Source: Alphaproteobacteria bacterium (lineage in GTDB: Bacteria; Pseudomonadota; Alphaproteobacteria; Sphingomonadales; Kordiimonadaceae). Taken from it: a stretch of DNA of 64,000 nt. The notes below the pieces were generated by a model. It ran no database searches. It was not told the origin of the DNA and saw only the letters and a program-made list of their open reading frames with translations. Made by a program: the position numbers and the translations under genes. How positions within the stretch are numbered: the stretch's first letter is position 1; every line of letters starts with the position of its first letter. Shown in pieces: positions 10,943-19,168 of this stretch. The DNA is taken from positions 62,001-126,000 of the forward strand of contig JABXIS010000004.1 of assembly GCA_013372975.1 (NCBI GenBank). The letters run 5' to 3'.

Positions 10943-11851
10943 TTAGCCCTCCTGCCCGGCGCGGATGCCAAGCATATGGCAGATCGCATAGGTCAGTTCC
11001 GCCCGGTTGAGCGTATAGAAATGAAAGTCGCGCACGCCGCCCGCGTAGAGGCGCCGCACCATCTCGCCCGCCACTGTTGCGGCCACCAGTTGCCGAGTTT
11101 GTGGGCGATCGTCAAGGCCGTCAAACAAGTCACCCAGCCATTTGGGTACACTTGCCCCCGCCGTAGCTGCAAAGTTCTTGAGTGTAGCATAATTTGTTAC
11201 TGGCAGAATGCCTGGTAGGATCGGCACATCGATGCCGTAGCTCTGGCAGTGGTCCAAGAAGCGAAAATACTGATCCGGCTCGAAAAAGAACTGGGTAATG
11301 GCCCGGTTCGCCCCTGCATCCACCTTGCGTTTCAGGTTGTCCAGGTCTGCCGCAAGTGTTGCGCTGTCAGGGTGTTTTTCGGGATAAGCCGCCACCGATA
11401 TATCAAAATCAGCAATTTTCCTGATCCCTTCCACAAGTGCAGCTGCGTTTGCGTACCCGCCAGGGTGGGCTTCATAGCTGCTCGCCCCTTCAGGCGGGTC
11501 ACCCCTGAGTGCCACAATCGAACGTACGCCGGCTGCGTAATAATCGCGCACAACGTCATCAACCTCGTCACGTGTTGCGCCAACACACGTCAGATGCGCA
11601 GCGGGCGCGAGATTGGTCTCATCGACAATACGCTTCACAGTATTATGAGTCCGTTCCCGCGTACTGCCGCCAGCACCATAGGTAACAGACACAAACTTGG
11701 GGTTCAGTTCCTCAAGCGTCTTGATCGAATTCCAGAGGGTTTCTTCCATCTTTGGTGTCTTCGGTGGGAAAAACTCGAATGACACATTGACGTCGCTCAC
11801 CACTTCCTCAAAAAGCGAATGCGAACCATGAGGATTATACCGCTGGGCCAT
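10943..11851 (-). CDS. metF: 5,10-methylenetetrahydrofolate reductase
   Basis: 302 aa, normal length for MetF. VSFEFFPPKTPKMEETLW is the N-terminal barrel strand with the conserved Glu; then TYGAGGSTRERT, HLTCVGATRDEVD, VALRGDPP and the ITQFFFEPDQYFRF strand. It makes the methyl donor used by the MetH pair encoded just downstream. It starts 4 bp after the ArsR-methyltransferase gene, so the regulator, MetF and both MetH parts form one operon of about 5.6 kb. Confidence 0.97.
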   Translation of the reverse strand: MAQRYNPHGSHSLFEEVVSDVNVSFEFFPPKTPKMEETLWNSIKTLEELNPKFVSVTYGAGGSTRERTHNTVKRIVDETNLAPAAHLTCVGATRDEVDDVVRDYYAAGVRSIVALRGDPPEGASSYEAHPGGYANAAALVEGIRKIADFDISVAAYPEKHPDSATLAADLDNLKRKVDAGANRAITQFFFEPDQYFRFLDHCQSYGIDVPILPGILPVTNYATLKNFAATAGASVPKWLGDLFDGLDDRPQTRQLVAATVAGEMVRRLYAGGVRDFHFYTLNRAELTYAICHMLGIRAGQEG

Positions 11852-11855
11852 TGCC

Positions 11856-12797
11856 CTACTCCTTACCTGCTACCGGCTTCTCAAACCGCCAGATTGTTAC
11901 TCTTAACTTGCCGCCATCCAGATGCCGCAAGTCAGTTTGCTCAAGGCCTGCGCCCATGGCCATTGCCGCAATTTCATCGTCAGCAAATCCAAGGCGCCTA
12001 TGTGCCTGTTCGTCTCGCAAAAATTCTTCTTTGTGAGGGGCGAAATCGGCAATCAGCAGCATCCCGCCCGAGCGCAACACGCGCGTCGCCTCCTTCAAGG
12101 CTCTTGCGGGATCATCGGCAAAATGTAGAACCTGATGAAACAACACCAAATCCTGGCTTTCATCATCCACACTAAGGTCATACATATCGCCTTGGCGCAC
12201 CTGACAGTTTTCAAGCCCCTTGTGGGCGAGATTTCCACGCGCTACGGCCAACATTTCTCGAGACACATCAACACCAACCGCATGTGCAGCGAGCGGGGAA
12301 AATACGTCCAGCATCCGCCCTGTACCGGTACCCACATCCAGCATGCGCGCGAAAGGCTTGCCGCCCTGCACCTCCAGAAGCGCCTGCTCTACCTCTTCTT
12401 CGGCCACATAAAGAGACCTGATCTGATCCCATTCAGCCGCGTTCGCCCGAAAATAATCCTGTGCCTTTGCGAAACGCTCAGCGCGAATATTATCCAACAA
12501 TCGCCGATCTGACCGCAGCGTCACATCATCTTCCGGCACCAATTCAAGCAAAGCTGTATTCAGGGCCGCGCCCACACCTCTATCGGCCAGGCGATAAAAA
12601 ACCTGCGTCCCTTCCTGAAAACGATCCAATATTCCGGCCTCCCCCATCAACTTCAAATGACGTGAGACACGTGGTTGGCTTTGCTCTAGAATGTCCACCA
12701 GTTCGCCAACAGTCAGCTCACCCTTGCCCAATAAGGCAAGAATGCGAAGTCGAGTTGCTTCGCTTGCTGCTCTCAGTGCTGCCAAAAACTGTTCCAT
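11856..12797 (-). CDS. ArsR-family regulator fused to a SAM-dependent methyltransferase domain (SahR-like)
   Basis: 313 aa. Residues about 1-90 are an ArsR winged helix (EATRLRILALLGKGELTVGELVDIL, QPRVSRHLKLMGEAGIL) without an obvious metal-binding CxC. Residues about 140-310 are a class I methyltransferase with MLDVGTGTGRML, GVDVSREML and VLFHQVLHFADDP. This fusion at the head of met genes fits the SahR group of regulators, which sense S-adenosylhomocysteine (known from comparative genomics). The methyltransferase fold is then the likely effector pocket, not necessarily an enzyme. A 22-bp perfect operator lies 28 bp upstream, consistent with autoregulation. Confidence 0.88.
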   Translation of the reverse strand: MEQFLAALRAASEATRLRILALLGKGELTVGELVDILEQSQPRVSRHLKLMGEAGILDRFQEGTQVFYRLADRGVGAALNTALLELVPEDDVTLRSDRRLLDNIRAERFAKAQDYFRANAAEWDQIRSLYVAEEEVEQALLEVQGGKPFARMLDVGTGTGRMLDVFSPLAAHAVGVDVSREMLAVARGNLAHKGLENCQVRQGDMYDLSVDDESQDLVLFHQVLHFADDPARALKEATRVLRSGGMLLIADFAPHKEEFLRDEQAHRRLGFADDEIAAMAMGAGLEQTDLRHLDGGKLRVTIWRFEKPVAGKE

Positions 12798-12824
12798 ACT
12801 GCTTTCCTTATGGGCTTTTCATGC

Positions 12825-12846
12825 AATATAAAGAAATCTTTATATT
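12825..12846. promoter_or_regulatory. Operator of the met operon: perfect 10-bp inverted repeat
   Basis: Arms AATATAAAGA (12825-12834) and TCTTTATATT (12837-12846) separated by AA. It is 28 bp before the start of the ArsR-methyltransferase gene, in the 237-bp gap to mlaA. Symmetry and position suit a dimeric ArsR repressor. The rest of the gap shows no gene. Confidence 0.75.
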
Positions 12847-13034
12847 TGTAAAGTTATGAAATTCTTATGCCTTGGACGGTAATTTCTTTTTAAAGCGCCG
12901 GAAAATGTGATCTGGGTTTTTGTGAAAAAAGCTATATAGGCTTGTAGGCACGCCCCCAAGTTGCCACATTGGCGAGGCAAAAAGGCCGCACAAAAGCAAA
13001 AGGCGGCATATTAGAAACGCAGGATAGACCACGG

Positions 13035-13823
13035 ATGAAACGGCCAGCTACATTTCAGATGCGCAAATTTTTTGCGCTTTCATTCATGTTGATCACCGCA
13101 GCCTGCACCTCTACGAGCCAGACAGGTGGCCCCGACGCTACGGTATCAGACCCGCTCGAGCCAATGAACCGAGCTGTATTTGCTTTCAACAAAGCTGCAG
13201 ACACCGCCGTCATTACACCGCTTGCCAAAGCCTATACAACAGTAGTCCCCAAGGCACCGCGCCAGGGTGTTTCCAATCTGATGCGTAACCTTCGGGAACC
13301 TTGGGTTTTTGTGAATGATATCCTTCAATTCAAGTTCAAACGTGCAGGAACCACCCTTGGGCGTTTCCTTGTGAACACCGTCGCAGGTGTCGGCGGTCTG
13401 TTTAAAGTGTCCGAAAAAATGGGCATCAAATATCATTCAGAGGATTTCGGCCAAACATTGGCAACATGGGGCCTCGGTGACGGCCCCTATATTGTATTGC
13501 CTTTCCTTGGCCCATCAAACCTGCGCGACACCGCTGGCCTGACAACTTATATATTCCTTGATCCCACGACCAAGGCGCTGAAAGAGATTGATCAGAGTGG
13601 CAATTTCTTTGATCTAGCCCTTATCCGAACAGGCATTGATGCCTGGGACACCCGGGTACAATATGATGAAGTTCTCAGGGAATTATATCTGGAGGACGAC
13701 CCCTACGTTTTCGCCCGCACGGTTTATTGGCAGACACGCCGCTATGAAATTCATGACGGCAACCCTCCTTCCACACAAGAAGAGGAAGATTTGTTTGACG
13801 ACCTGGAGGAAGAAGAGCAATAG
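13035..13823 (+). CDS. mlaA: MlaA-family outer-membrane lipoprotein
   Basis: 262 aa from the ATG at 13035 (AGGA 10 nt upstream); in-frame ATGs at 12969 and 13059 are alternatives. A lipoprotein signal ends in the lipobox LITAAC. The mature part starts with DPLEPMNRAVFAFN, the family hallmark, followed by VSNLMRNLREPWVFVNDILQ, the GQTLATWGLGDGPYIVLPFLGPS segment and an acidic tail. MlaA removes misplaced phospholipids from the outer leaflet and passes them to the Mla system. No other mla gene is in the window. It converges on the next gene with 1 bp between stops. Confidence 0.93.
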   Translation: MKRPATFQMRKFFALSFMLITAACTSTSQTGGPDATVSDPLEPMNRAVFAFNKAADTAVITPLAKAYTTVVPKAPRQGVSNLMRNLREPWVFVNDILQFKFKRAGTTLGRFLVNTVAGVGGLFKVSEKMGIKYHSEDFGQTLATWGLGDGPYIVLPFLGPSNLRDTAGLTTYIFLDPTTKALKEIDQSGNFFDLALIRTGIDAWDTRVQYDEVLRELYLEDDPYVFARTVYWQTRRYEIHDGNPPSTQEEEDLFDDLEEEEQ

Positions 13824-13824
13824 G

Positions 13825-14616
13825 CTATTCGCCTGCCCGCGCAAGGCATGCCATGGCATTGGGCAATTTATAGCGATCATACAGCTTTTGCAGGTCCGCC
13901 ATAAAAGTATCCGAATGGGAAAGCTCGGTAATCCTGTGCCCGATGGCAGTGTGGGGCGACTTGGGCGAGATTGAGACAGCCACAGGCAAAGTTTCAATCG
14001 CCACTGGTTCCGCGAAATCCGCCCACCGCTCAGCCGGCACTTTGAAGCCGGGGTAAAGGTCGTTTTTATAGCCTTGCCAAACCGCATCATTGATGATGAA
14101 AGCGTCAAGCCGCCGCCTCAGCGCCATCCTGAACATCACAAAGGTTTGCGCCACCTGCACACCGTCCAGATCGAGGTTCGGGCGAAAGCGCTTGTCAAAA
14201 TACCCGCCACCTGGGAAAGCCACACGTAGGCCGTTCAAGCCTTCCAGGCTCTTTATCGGGTTATCGCTATAGGAAACGATATAGCTGTCGAGGCAACCAA
14301 TATCGGCAACATATTTGACATCGAGCATGCCGGGATCACGGTAGGTTATTGTAAAATCAAATTCGCCTTCTTCCATGCCCCGGATAACCCGAGGCACAGG
14401 AGCGATTACGGCGTCCAGGTCTGCCGATAGATACTGCCGATACAAGGCCACCATCTCAACGAACATGCCTTTGTCCTGACCGTCCTCGGCCCAGCCAAAA
14501 GGGAACCAGTCTATAATGGCGAATTGGGGAACACCGTCTTCCGGGTTAGTGGCATGGACGGCACAGGATACGCTGAGGGCTGCAATGGTCGCCTTGATCC
14601 CGCTTTTAAGTGCCAT
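13825..14616 (-). CDS. Periplasmic solute-binding-like protein (SBP_3 type)
   Basis: 263 aa from the ATG at 14616, preceded by GGAAGG; the frame runs open to 14706, but that start would lie beyond the upstream terminator. A signal peptide (IKATIAALSVSCAVHA) is followed by a bilobed binding-protein pattern: FAIIDWFPFGW, GMFVEMV, EGEFDFTITYRDPGMLDVKYV, LNGLRVAFPGGGYFDKRF, DAFIINDAVW, PVAVSISPKSPHT. There are no ABC permease or ATPase genes nearby, so it may be an orphan sensor-type or receptor protein. The ligand is unknown. Confidence 0.75.
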   Translation of the reverse strand: MALKSGIKATIAALSVSCAVHATNPEDGVPQFAIIDWFPFGWAEDGQDKGMFVEMVALYRQYLSADLDAVIAPVPRVIRGMEEGEFDFTITYRDPGMLDVKYVADIGCLDSYIVSYSDNPIKSLEGLNGLRVAFPGGGYFDKRFRPNLDLDGVQVAQTFVMFRMALRRRLDAFIINDAVWQGYKNDLYPGFKVPAERWADFAEPVAIETLPVAVSISPKSPHTAIGHRITELSHSDTFMADLQKLYDRYKLPNAMACLARAGE

Positions 14617-14678
14617 AAAAGTCCCGCCTTCCAACATACCCCACCCCATCTTGCCGCAACCAAAACTGCGTGCAACAA

Positions 14679-14703
14679 AAAAGGGGCCGTGAGGCCCCTT
14701 TTC
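14679..14703 (-). terminator. Terminator downstream of ettA
   Basis: GGGGCC-GTGA-GGCCCC stem flanked by A-run and T-run on both sides, so it can work in both directions. It ends the ettA transcript, 21 bp past its stop. Confidence 0.88.
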
Positions 14704-14723
14704 CAAAAAATGTGATTGTCACC

Positions 14724-16394
14724 CTAGCGCGTGAATTTGCGGTATTTGATCCGGTGCGGCTGGGTCGCATCGGCGCCCAGGCGACGCTTCTTGTCTTCTT
14801 CATAGGCTTCGAAGTTACCTTCAAACCATTCCACATGGCTGTCGCCTTCAAACGCCAGAATGTGGGTTGCGATACGGTCGAGGAAGAAGCGGTCGTGCGA
14901 GATAACCACAGCACAGCCTGCGAAATTCTCAAGGGCTTCCTCAAGCGCGGACAGAGTTTCTGTATCCAGATCATTTGTCGGCTCATCGAGCAGCAGCACG
15001 TTGCCGCCTTCTTTGAGCATCTTCGCCAGATGCACGCGGTTACGCTCACCACCAGAGAGAAGGCCAACTTTCTTTTGCTGGTCTCCGCCCTTGAAGTTGA
15101 AAGCACCTACATAAGAGCGGGTAGAAACTTCATGCTTGCCGAAATAGAACATGTCATGGCCGCCTGAGATTTCTTCCCAAACGTTTTTGTTCGCATCGAG
15201 TGCGTCGCGTGACTGGTCAACATAGCCAAGGTGCACAGTATCACCGATTGAAATCTCACCCGCGTCTGGCTGTTCCTGGCCGGTAATGAGCTTGAAGAGT
15301 GTGGTTTTACCCGCACCGTTCGGCCCGATCACGCCTACAATACCCCCCGGAGGCAGGCTGAATGTCAGATTGTCGAACAACAGCTTGTCGCCAAATGCTT
15401 TTGTAAGGCCATTGGCTTCAATTACCTTGCCGCCAAGGCGGGCTGGCGGCTGGATCTTGATCTGCGCCGGGCCAGCCACACGCTCGTGCTGTTGTTCCAG
15501 CATTTCATCATAAGCTTTGATCCGCGCTTTGGACTTCGCCTGACGCGCCTTTGGTGACTGCCTGATCCACTCAAGCTCATCTTTCATTGCTTTCTGGCGG
15601 GCCTTATCCGAACGCTCTTCCTGCGCCATACGCTTGGTCTTCATTTCAAGCCATGCGCTATAGTTACCTTCAAACGGAATGCCTTGGCCACGGTCAAGTT
15701 CAAGCACCCAGCCCACAACATTATCAAGGAAGTAACGATCGTGGGTTACGAGGATCACACAGCCCTTATAGTCCTGCAGGTGTTTCTCAAGCCACGCCAC
15801 TGTCTCGGCGTCCAAGTGGTTGGTCGGTTCGTCAAGCAGCAGGATTTCAGGCTTCTCCAGAAGAAGCTTACAAAGCGCAACACGGCGCTTCTCACCACCC
15901 GACAGATTTTCAACAGACCAATCGTTTGGCGGGCAGTTGAGCGCGTCCATAGCCACTTCAGCCTGAGACTGAAGGTCCCATGCGTCTGCTGCATCAATTT
16001 GCTCCTGCAATTCACCCATGCGGTTGAGTAGGTCCATATTCTCAGGGTCCATGCCGTATTCACCGGCAACCTGATTGAACTCGTCCACCACGGCCTGCAT
16101 CTTGCCAAGGCCTTCCATTACGTTGCCGAGCACATCCTTTTCAGGGTTCAGCTGCGGCTCCTGAGGAAGATATCCAACGCGGATGCCTTCTGCAGCCCAT
16201 GCCTCACCACCAAATTCGGTATCAAATCCCGCCATGATTTTCATCAGGGTGGATTTACCGGCACCGTTCTGACCAATGATCGCGATCTTCGCGTCAGGCA
16301 GGAAGCTTAGGGTGATGCCATTGAGAACTTGCTTGCCACCAGGATATTGCTTGGTGAGCTTTTGCATCTGATAGACATATTGATAGGCAGCCAT
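14724..16394 (-). CDS. ettA: Energy-dependent translational throttle ATPase EttA (ABC-F)
   Basis: 556 aa with two ABC domains and no membrane part. First: GQNGAGKSTL Walker A, LSGGEKRRVAL signature, LLLDEPTNHLD Walker B. A linker rich in K/R (about residues 245-300) and an arm insertion after the first Walker A are typical of EttA. Second: GPNGAGKTTL, LSGGERNRVHL, LLLDEPTNDLD. Length matches the family (about 555). It binds the ribosomal E site and gates the first peptide bond according to ATP/ADP. Transcribed alone with its own terminator. Confidence 0.96.
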   Translation of the reverse strand: MAAYQYVYQMQKLTKQYPGGKQVLNGITLSFLPDAKIAIIGQNGAGKSTLMKIMAGFDTEFGGEAWAAEGIRVGYLPQEPQLNPEKDVLGNVMEGLGKMQAVVDEFNQVAGEYGMDPENMDLLNRMGELQEQIDAADAWDLQSQAEVAMDALNCPPNDWSVENLSGGEKRRVALCKLLLEKPEILLLDEPTNHLDAETVAWLEKHLQDYKGCVILVTHDRYFLDNVVGWVLELDRGQGIPFEGNYSAWLEMKTKRMAQEERSDKARQKAMKDELEWIRQSPKARQAKSKARIKAYDEMLEQQHERVAGPAQIKIQPPARLGGKVIEANGLTKAFGDKLLFDNLTFSLPPGGIVGVIGPNGAGKTTLFKLITGQEQPDAGEISIGDTVHLGYVDQSRDALDANKNVWEEISGGHDMFYFGKHEVSTRSYVGAFNFKGGDQQKKVGLLSGGERNRVHLAKMLKEGGNVLLLDEPTNDLDTETLSALEEALENFAGCAVVISHDRFFLDRIATHILAFEGDSHVEWFEGNFEAYEEDKKRRLGADATQPHRIKYRKFTR

Positions 16395-16535
16395 CGGGCT
16401 TTATTCCTTCGTATCTTGGGAAAAACTTTGCGCTTCAATTAGCGCAGAATTGGGCGCGGGACAAGCGATGTATGACACCAAGAGCACCTAATCAGACTGG
16501 TACGGACAAATAGTTCGCCCACTAGCCCCATTAAA

Positions 16536-16721
16536 TCATTCTTCGTCAGGAACAATTCTATTAAGGAAAAGGTAGATTCCGAAAAACGAGACCAAGCCTG
16601 CAACGTAAAACCATCGATATTCAGCGATAAAAAGCATCAACCCGAATAACAACGCGAAGTAAACCCCGACATGCAGAAAGAGATCAAGCCAAAACCTCGC
16701 GATTCTCTGTCGTTCCGTCAT
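16536..16721 (-). CDS. Small two-helix membrane protein
   Basis: 61 aa. Two hydrophobic helices (LDLFLHVGVYFALLFGLMLF and WFYVAGLVSFFGIYLFL) with an N terminus rich in Arg, which suggests both ends in the cytoplasm. Its start overlaps the stop of the GFA gene by 4 bp, so it is the third gene of the GST-GFA operon. No family recognised. Confidence 0.65.
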   Translation of the reverse strand: MTERQRIARFWLDLFLHVGVYFALLFGLMLFIAEYRWFYVAGLVSFFGIYLFLNRIVPDEE

Positions 16722-17134
16722 TCCTCATCCCGTGGGAATTTCTCGAATGTCGGCAATTTATCCGCCAGCTTCACCCAGGGCTTCTGGGTGCGGGTATAGA
16801 CATGTCCAGTAGGTTCCAGGTCGTCCGCTTCATCGATGAAACCCGTGTGCAGGTGAATTTCGCCGGGCCAGGTTTCCCCTTCGAAGCTAACAGGGCTGCC
16901 GCATTTGGGGCAGAAACGCCGCTTCACGCCAGGGCTGGATTTATAGGCTTTCGGCGCCTCAGCCGTAAAATTTACAGCCGCAGCATCAAAGCCCGCATAG
17001 GTCGCGAAAGCCGCACTTGTCGCCTTCTGGCAACTGGGGCAATGACAGTGCGCCACCCATTTGGGGGAAGTCACGATTTCCGCCTTCACTGCACCACACA
17101 GGCAACTGGCGGTATGGATTACACCCTCAGACAT
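16718..17134 (-). CDS. GFA / CENP-V-fold zinc protein
   Basis: 138 aa. Zinc ligands as CLCGAVK, CHCPSCQK and FCPKCGSPVSF, the full GFA (glutathione-dependent formaldehyde-activating enzyme-like) pattern. It shares one base with the stop of the glutathione S-transferase gene upstream, supporting a glutathione-linked detoxification role. The named formaldehyde activity is disputed for the family, so only the fold is certain. Confidence 0.88.
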   Translation of the reverse strand: MSEGVIHTASCLCGAVKAEIVTSPKWVAHCHCPSCQKATSAAFATYAGFDAAAVNFTAEAPKAYKSSPGVKRRFCPKCGSPVSFEGETWPGEIHLHTGFIDEADDLEPTGHVYTRTQKPWVKLADKLPTFEKFPRDEE

Positions 17135-17793
17135 CAGCCGTTCCCGCCAAAAAATTTATCGTAGGATGTTTTCACTCGGTCAAACGAGCGGGTCACGATA
17201 TCTGTATCCTTCACGTTGTTCCAATAGGCATCCAGCTTGGGCCATCGGCTAAAATCATCCAGCCCGAACCGCACCCGCAGCGCGCCATACCAGTAAAGGT
17301 GGGAAATCAAGGCCGTGTCGGCCAACGTCCAATCATCACCCACCGCACGCTTGCCGCCACCCAGATATTTCTCCAGATAGTCAAACGCCTTCGGGATATC
17401 TTCGGTTTTTGCGCGCTCAAGCTCTTCCTCCGTGGCTTCGCCGCCAAAGGCCACCCGACCATATGGCTTGAGCGCCTCGGCATAATAAAGATCGAGCACA
17501 CGGGCAATCAGCCGCGCCTGTGTGGCTGCTTCGAAGTCATGGGGAGTCAGATCAGGGCCATCGAGCACACGGTCCAGATATTCTGCAATAACCTGCCCTT
17601 CGGTGATGCTGGTGCCATCATCCTTGATAAGGAACGGAATCTTGCCCATCGGGTGATAGCCAAAATGCTGTTCAGATTTGAATCCGCCGGGTACCCCATC
17701 AATCTCAACCTGATCCAAGGCACCCTTGATATCCAGCGCAATGATCACACGTTCGCAATAGGGTGAAACACTATGGCCGCACAGCTTCATCAC
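17134..17793 (-). CDS. Glutathione S-transferase
   Basis: 219 aa. Thioredoxin-like N domain starting KLCGHSVSPYCERVIIALD, with the cis-Pro site as GKIPFLI and the glutathione-binding ...GTSITEGQVIAEYLD; then an all-helical C domain with DDWTLADTALISHLYW (N-capping box). First gene of a three-gene operon with the GFA protein and a small membrane protein. Class (beta/zeta-like) and substrate are not determined. Confidence 0.9.
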   Translation of the reverse strand: MMKLCGHSVSPYCERVIIALDIKGALDQVEIDGVPGGFKSEQHFGYHPMGKIPFLIKDDGTSITEGQVIAEYLDRVLDGPDLTPHDFEAATQARLIARVLDLYYAEALKPYGRVAFGGEATEEELERAKTEDIPKAFDYLEKYLGGGKRAVGDDWTLADTALISHLYWYGALRVRFGLDDFSRWPKLDAYWNNVKDTDIVTRSFDRVKTSYDKFFGGNG

Positions 17794-17867
17794 AAGCCCC
17801 CTTCAGTCTCTGATTTCTTCCTGAAGGGGCAGCTTGGCGCAGAATGATTGCCGATGCAACCGATGCT

Positions 17868-18515
17868 TTAAAGGCCAAGCTGATGGCGCACAAGCATGCC
17901 TGCCACACTTAGCATCACCATCGTAATGAAGCCGTCCAACACACGCCACGTGACAGGCTTTTTGAACAATGGCGCAGCTTTTTTTGCGCCATAACCGATG
18001 CAGTAGAACCAAATGGCCGATGCCACCACCGCGCCTACGAGGAAGGCCAAGCGGCCATAGTCACTGGCGTATTTCACACTGACACCACCGATCAGCACCA
18101 TTGTGTCCACATAGGCCCACGGGTTCAGCCACGCAAAGGCAAGTGCGTGCAAAATGGCAATGCGCACACCCTGCCCCGCAGCATCACCCGCTGATGCCTC
18201 AATCCGGTCGTCTGTCATCGCATCGGGCCAGATGGCGCCCTTGAGGCTTTTAAGCGCAAACCACAGAAGAAACAGCACACCGCCCCAGCCAAGCCAGTAA
18301 GCAATGGTGGGATTGTCGGCGAACAGGCGTCCAACACCCATGACGCCAAGAGCGATCATCAGCACATCGGATAGGAAAGTGGTGGTAGCAACAGCAAACA
18401 CATGCCGGTGCCTGAGACCCTGCCTAAGCACGTAGAAATTCTGCGGTCCAATGGCCAACAACAGACCAAAAGACACCAGAAAACCTTCAATCGCAGCCGG
18501 CCAGTAGCTTATCAA
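17868..18515 (-). CDS. LysE/ArgO-family amino-acid exporter
   Basis: 215 aa with about six membrane helices. The family signature is near the N terminus (LLAIGPQNFYVLRQGLRHRHVF), and LNPWAYVDTMVLIGGVS in the middle matches LysE/ArgO. A basic amino acid is the likely substrate. It lies 11 bp after an NAD-binding oxidoreductase gene and, with it and an EamA transporter, forms an operon divergent from a MarR regulator. Confidence 0.88.
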   Translation of the reverse strand: MISYWPAAIEGFLVSFGLLLAIGPQNFYVLRQGLRHRHVFAVATTTFLSDVLMIALGVMGVGRLFADNPTIAYWLGWGGVLFLLWFALKSLKGAIWPDAMTDDRIEASAGDAAGQGVRIAILHALAFAWLNPWAYVDTMVLIGGVSVKYASDYGRLAFLVGAVVASAIWFYCIGYGAKKAAPLFKKPVTWRVLDGFITMVMLSVAGMLVRHQLGL

Positions 18516-18526
18516 TTCACCCCTCC

Positions 18527-19165
18527 CTAATAGGCAACGCTATAGCGCTTCCTTCTATGGCGTATTTGTTCAGCCTCGTCCAGCAACGCGACGGCGAAAT
18601 CCTCCATGGAAATACGGGATTGGCCACCCGTATCTGCGAGCATCACATCACCACCCAGCCGGTATTGGCCGGTACGTACACCTGGCTCCAGCATGGCAGG
18701 CGGTGTCTGATAGGTCCAATCGGCTTTGTTATCCTTCAGACAAAGCTCATATTGGGCTTGGCATGCCGTCGCAATCGGCAGCAAATGCTCAGGCAGGAAC
18801 CCGGGCTCGGTTAGCACGGTGGTGTCCTTGTTCTTCAGCTTCAAGCTGGCAGCACCCCCAACCACCATCACGCGGACACAACAGGCGGCTGCGGCACGCA
18901 ATATCTTTTCGGTCATGGGCACCAGAAGTTGCTCCCACCCGGCGGGTGGGCGCAATGCACTGATCACCAGACCCTGCCCCACCAGCAATTCCTCAAGGCC
19001 GTTGCTGCCTAGAACGTCTGCAAACTCAACCCGCACGGATGCCTGGAACAGTTTGGCTTGCTCAGGTTGTCTGATAACTGCCGTTACCTGATGGCCACGG
19101 CTGAGCGCTTCGTCTACCGCCCGGCGCCCAACGGCCCCGGCAGCACCAAAAACAATGATGTTCAC
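18527..19165 (-). CDS. NAD(P)-binding atypical SDR (NmrA/YwnB-like)
   Basis: 212 aa. Rossmann start IIVFGAAGAVGRRAVDEAL, then VTAVIRQPEQ, VISALRPPAG and VMVVGGAASL; no YxxxK catalytic pair is evident, as in atypical SDRs such as YwnB and biliverdin-reductase-B-like proteins. The stop-to-start distance to the LysE gene is 11 bp and to the EamA gene 3 bp. It may reduce a small quinone or act as a redox sensor; the substrate is unknown. Confidence 0.82.
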   Translation of the reverse strand: MNIIVFGAAGAVGRRAVDEALSRGHQVTAVIRQPEQAKLFQASVRVEFADVLGSNGLEELLVGQGLVISALRPPAGWEQLLVPMTEKILRAAAACCVRVMVVGGAASLKLKNKDTTVLTEPGFLPEHLLPIATACQAQYELCLKDNKADWTYQTPPAMLEPGVRTGQYRLGGDVMLADTGGQSRISMEDFAVALLDEAEQIRHRRKRYSVAY

Positions 19166-19168
19166 GGG

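Noticed and set aside
12969-13034. N-terminal extension of MlaA
   Set aside because: It would place a basic non-signal segment in front of a clear lipoprotein signal; the ATG at 13035 has the better ribosome site.
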